Shown in pieces: positions 5,459-6,681 of a DNA stretch of 6,681 nt. Both the position numbers and the translations under genes were made by a program. The stretch spans positions 1 to 6,681 of the forward strand of contig JACQGG010000029.1 of NCBI GenBank assembly GCA_016199665.1. The letters are read 5' to 3'. The DNA is from Acidobacteriota bacterium (GTDB taxonomy: Bacteria; Acidobacteriota; UBA6911; JACQSX01). The notes beneath the pieces were generated by a model. The model was not told the DNA's origin. It worked only from the letters and a program-made list of their open reading frames with translations, and did no database searches. The stretch's first letter is position 1. Every line of letters begins with the position of its first letter.

Positions 5459-5515
5459 TCCCGGGCGTCGCGCGATCGAAAACGTGCAGCCCGAAACCTG
5501 AGCTTAACAAACCCG

Positions 5516-6681
5516 TCAGGCCCGCGGAAATTTCAGAACTTCAGGAAGAAAGCGAATAATGTCGCCTGCCATGAGCGACTCTTGTCCCAATTGGGACATG
5601 GCCGCGTCGCCGGCGGCGCCGTGCAGGTAGACAGCCGCAGCTACGGCGTCATGCAGAGACGGGTCCATCTGATGCAAGGTGCGCGCCACAAAAGCGGCAA
5701 TAATCCCGGTGAGCGCGTCACCGCTGCCCGCCGTGGCCATCCCTGGATTTCCCGTCGAATTGACCCAAACCTCACCCCGCGGATCACTCACCATCGAGCG
5801 AAACCCTTTCAGTACCAGATAACAGTCGTGCCGCCGGGGAAAGTCAGCGGCAAGGGCAAGCCGTTCGGCAAACACCTGGGGGGCGCTTCTGTTGACCAGC
5901 CGGCCCATTTCCCCCAGATGAGGGGTCAGGACCAGAGGCGATATTGATTTCCAAGGGTGCTTTAGCAAGGCCAAGGCGTTGACGGCGTCGGCGTCGGCAA
6001 CGACAGGGACGGAGGAATTGCTGACGACTTCCCAGACAGCCGAAACCGCCCCGGACCCGGTACCCAACCCCGGGCCGATGGCCACAACATCGAAGTCTTC
6101 CAGCAAGCGGAGTATCTGCTTGCCCGCAGAAGGCGCCAAAGCGCCCTGCGCCGTGCTGGCCAGCCCCGCCGTCATCAATTCCGGAGGCGCCGCGGCCATC
6201 ACCGCGTCCTGAATTGTGGACGGAACCGCCAGCGTCACCAGACCTGCTCCCGAACGCAGCGCCGCGTGGCCCGCCAGGATTGCGGCGCCCGACTTCCCGC
6301 GGGATCCGGACACAATCAGAATTTTTCCGAAGTCTCCCTTGTGGGAGAAGGGAGGCCTCCCCTTCTGAAAGGGTGCAAGCAGGTCCCGGGTCATCAGAGA
6401 AAAGGGCGAGCCGGATTGCTCGACCAGCTCTGGAGGCGATCCGATCGATGCTACCACCATTTCTCCGACGGCAGAAGCGTTGGGCCCCAGCACCATGCCG
6501 ATTTTGGGGGCAGTGAAGGTCACCGTCAGCGTCGCCTGAACGCAAAGCGATGCGGTCGCGACATCGTCAGACAGCAATCCCGACGGTACGTCCACCGAAA
6601 CGACAGGAAGTCCCAAAGCGTTTATCGACTGCGCAATGAACAGCAAAAAGCCGTCCAGCGGTTTGGAGATGCCCGTCCCCA
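5516..6681 (-). CDS. nnr: Bifunctional NAD(P)H-hydrate epimerase / ADP-dependent NAD(P)HX dehydratase, 5' end beyond the window
   Basis: Nnr repairs hydrated NADH and NADPH: the N-terminal YjeF_N domain epimerises R- and S-NAD(P)HX, and the C-terminal ribokinase-like domain dehydrates the S form using ADP. Only 387 residues are visible, because the frame stays open to the right edge. That edge encodes GTGISKPLDG, a typical YjeF_N motif, so the TTG at 6646 is not the true start. The epimerase part (about 6681-6400) also shows LPVVSVDVPSGL and TVTFTAPKIGMVLG. The dehydratase part shows HKGDFGKILIVSGSRGKSGA (about 6345-6285), GPGLGTG, PVVADADAVNAL, LTPHLGEMGRLV and GNPGMATAGSGDALTG. In the last of these, the Asp of GSGD (5717-5728) is the presumed catalytic base. 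The protein ends KFPRA. About 110 N-terminal residues are missing, judged from the usual 490-520. It lies upstream of tsaE on the same strand. Confidence 0.93.
   Translation of the reverse strand, partial: GTGISKPLDGFLLFIAQSINALGLPVVSVDVPSGLLSDDVATASLCVQATLTVTFTAPKIGMVLGPNASAVGEMVVASIGSPPELVEQSGSPFSLMTRDLLAPFQKGRPPFSHKGDFGKILIVSGSRGKSGAAILAGHAALRSGAGLVTLAVPSTIQDAVMAAAPPELMTAGLASTAQGALAPSAGKQILRLLEDFDVVAIGPGLGTGSGAVSAVWEVVSNSSVPVVADADAVNALALLKHPWKSISPLVLTPHLGEMGRLVNRSAPQVFAERLALAADFPRRHDCYLVLKGFRSMVSDPRGEVWVNSTGNPGMATAGSGDALTGIIAAFVARTLHQMDPSLHDAVAAAVYLHGAAGDAAMSQLGQESLMAGDIIRFLPEVLKFPRA

Larger units (their letters stand above)
5235..5515. other. Intergenic region between nnr and tsaE, repeat-bearing
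   Basis: I see no gene here on either strand that looks real. The left half contains GACGTT-type repeat words (5267-5340). The middle (about 5361-5417) is unusually AT-rich for this window and could hold a minus-strand promoter for tsaE, although I could not fix -35 and -10 boxes. The right part carries a further repeat cluster (5436-5458). A plus-strand frame that crosses this region and runs into nnr is antisense and looks like a high-GC shadow. Confidence 0.5.

Noticed and set aside
5426..5947. 173-codon plus-strand ORF antisense to nnr
   Set aside because: It lies mostly opposite a clear nnr reading frame, has no ribosome site or known motif, and its Arg/Gly/Pro/His-rich content is typical of a high-GC shadow frame.

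Overview
This is a GC-rich bacterial chromosomal window with compact housekeeping genes, classical Shine-Dalgarno sites and short intergenic repeats. The linked bacillithiol genes bshC and bshB1, a cobalamin-binding radical SAM protein, and two kinds of intergenic repeat (a REP-like inverted doublet and scattered GTTGAACGT-type words) fit an Acidobacteriota-like genome best. Bacillithiol genes also occur in Firmicutes, Bacteroidota, Deinococcus and Chlorobi, so the phylum is an inference.

Layout. Bases 1-246 hold no gene I can support. A 16-codon leader ORF (247-297, +) with a strong ribosome site is followed by, and probably translationally coupled to, a 484-residue B12-binding radical SAM protein (307-1761, +). 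Between this gene and the convergent bacillithiol operon lies a foldback of about 116 bp (1774-1889) made of two REP-like halves facing each other. One half supplies the stop codon of bshB1. The minus-strand bshC-bshB1 operon (4211 to 1885) has a 4-base ATGA overlap. It is preceded by a good sigma70-type promoter and a 22-codon upstream ORF that overlaps the likely bshC start. A secreted ComEA-like helix-hairpin-helix protein (4382-4675, +) ends at a stem-loop terminator. Two further minus-strand genes follow: tsaE (5234 to 4797) and a 5'-truncated bifunctional NAD(P)HX epimerase/dehydratase gene nnr (6681 to 5516). They are separated by 281 bp of repeat-bearing intergenic DNA.

How the genes work together. 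BshB1 and BshC carry out the last two steps of bacillithiol synthesis: deacetylation of GlcNAc-malate, then cysteine addition. The first enzyme, BshA, is not in the window. Nnr repairs damaged hydrated NAD(P)H, and TsaE is the ATPase of tRNA t6A37 synthesis; these two families are neighbours in many bacteria. The ComEA-like protein suggests DNA binding outside the cytoplasmic membrane. The radical SAM protein has no pathway neighbours here and its substrate is unknown.

I see no clear new multi-gene system. The points most worth a second look are the two short upstream ORFs with coupled geometry, the REP doublet, and the repeat words on both sides of tsaE.
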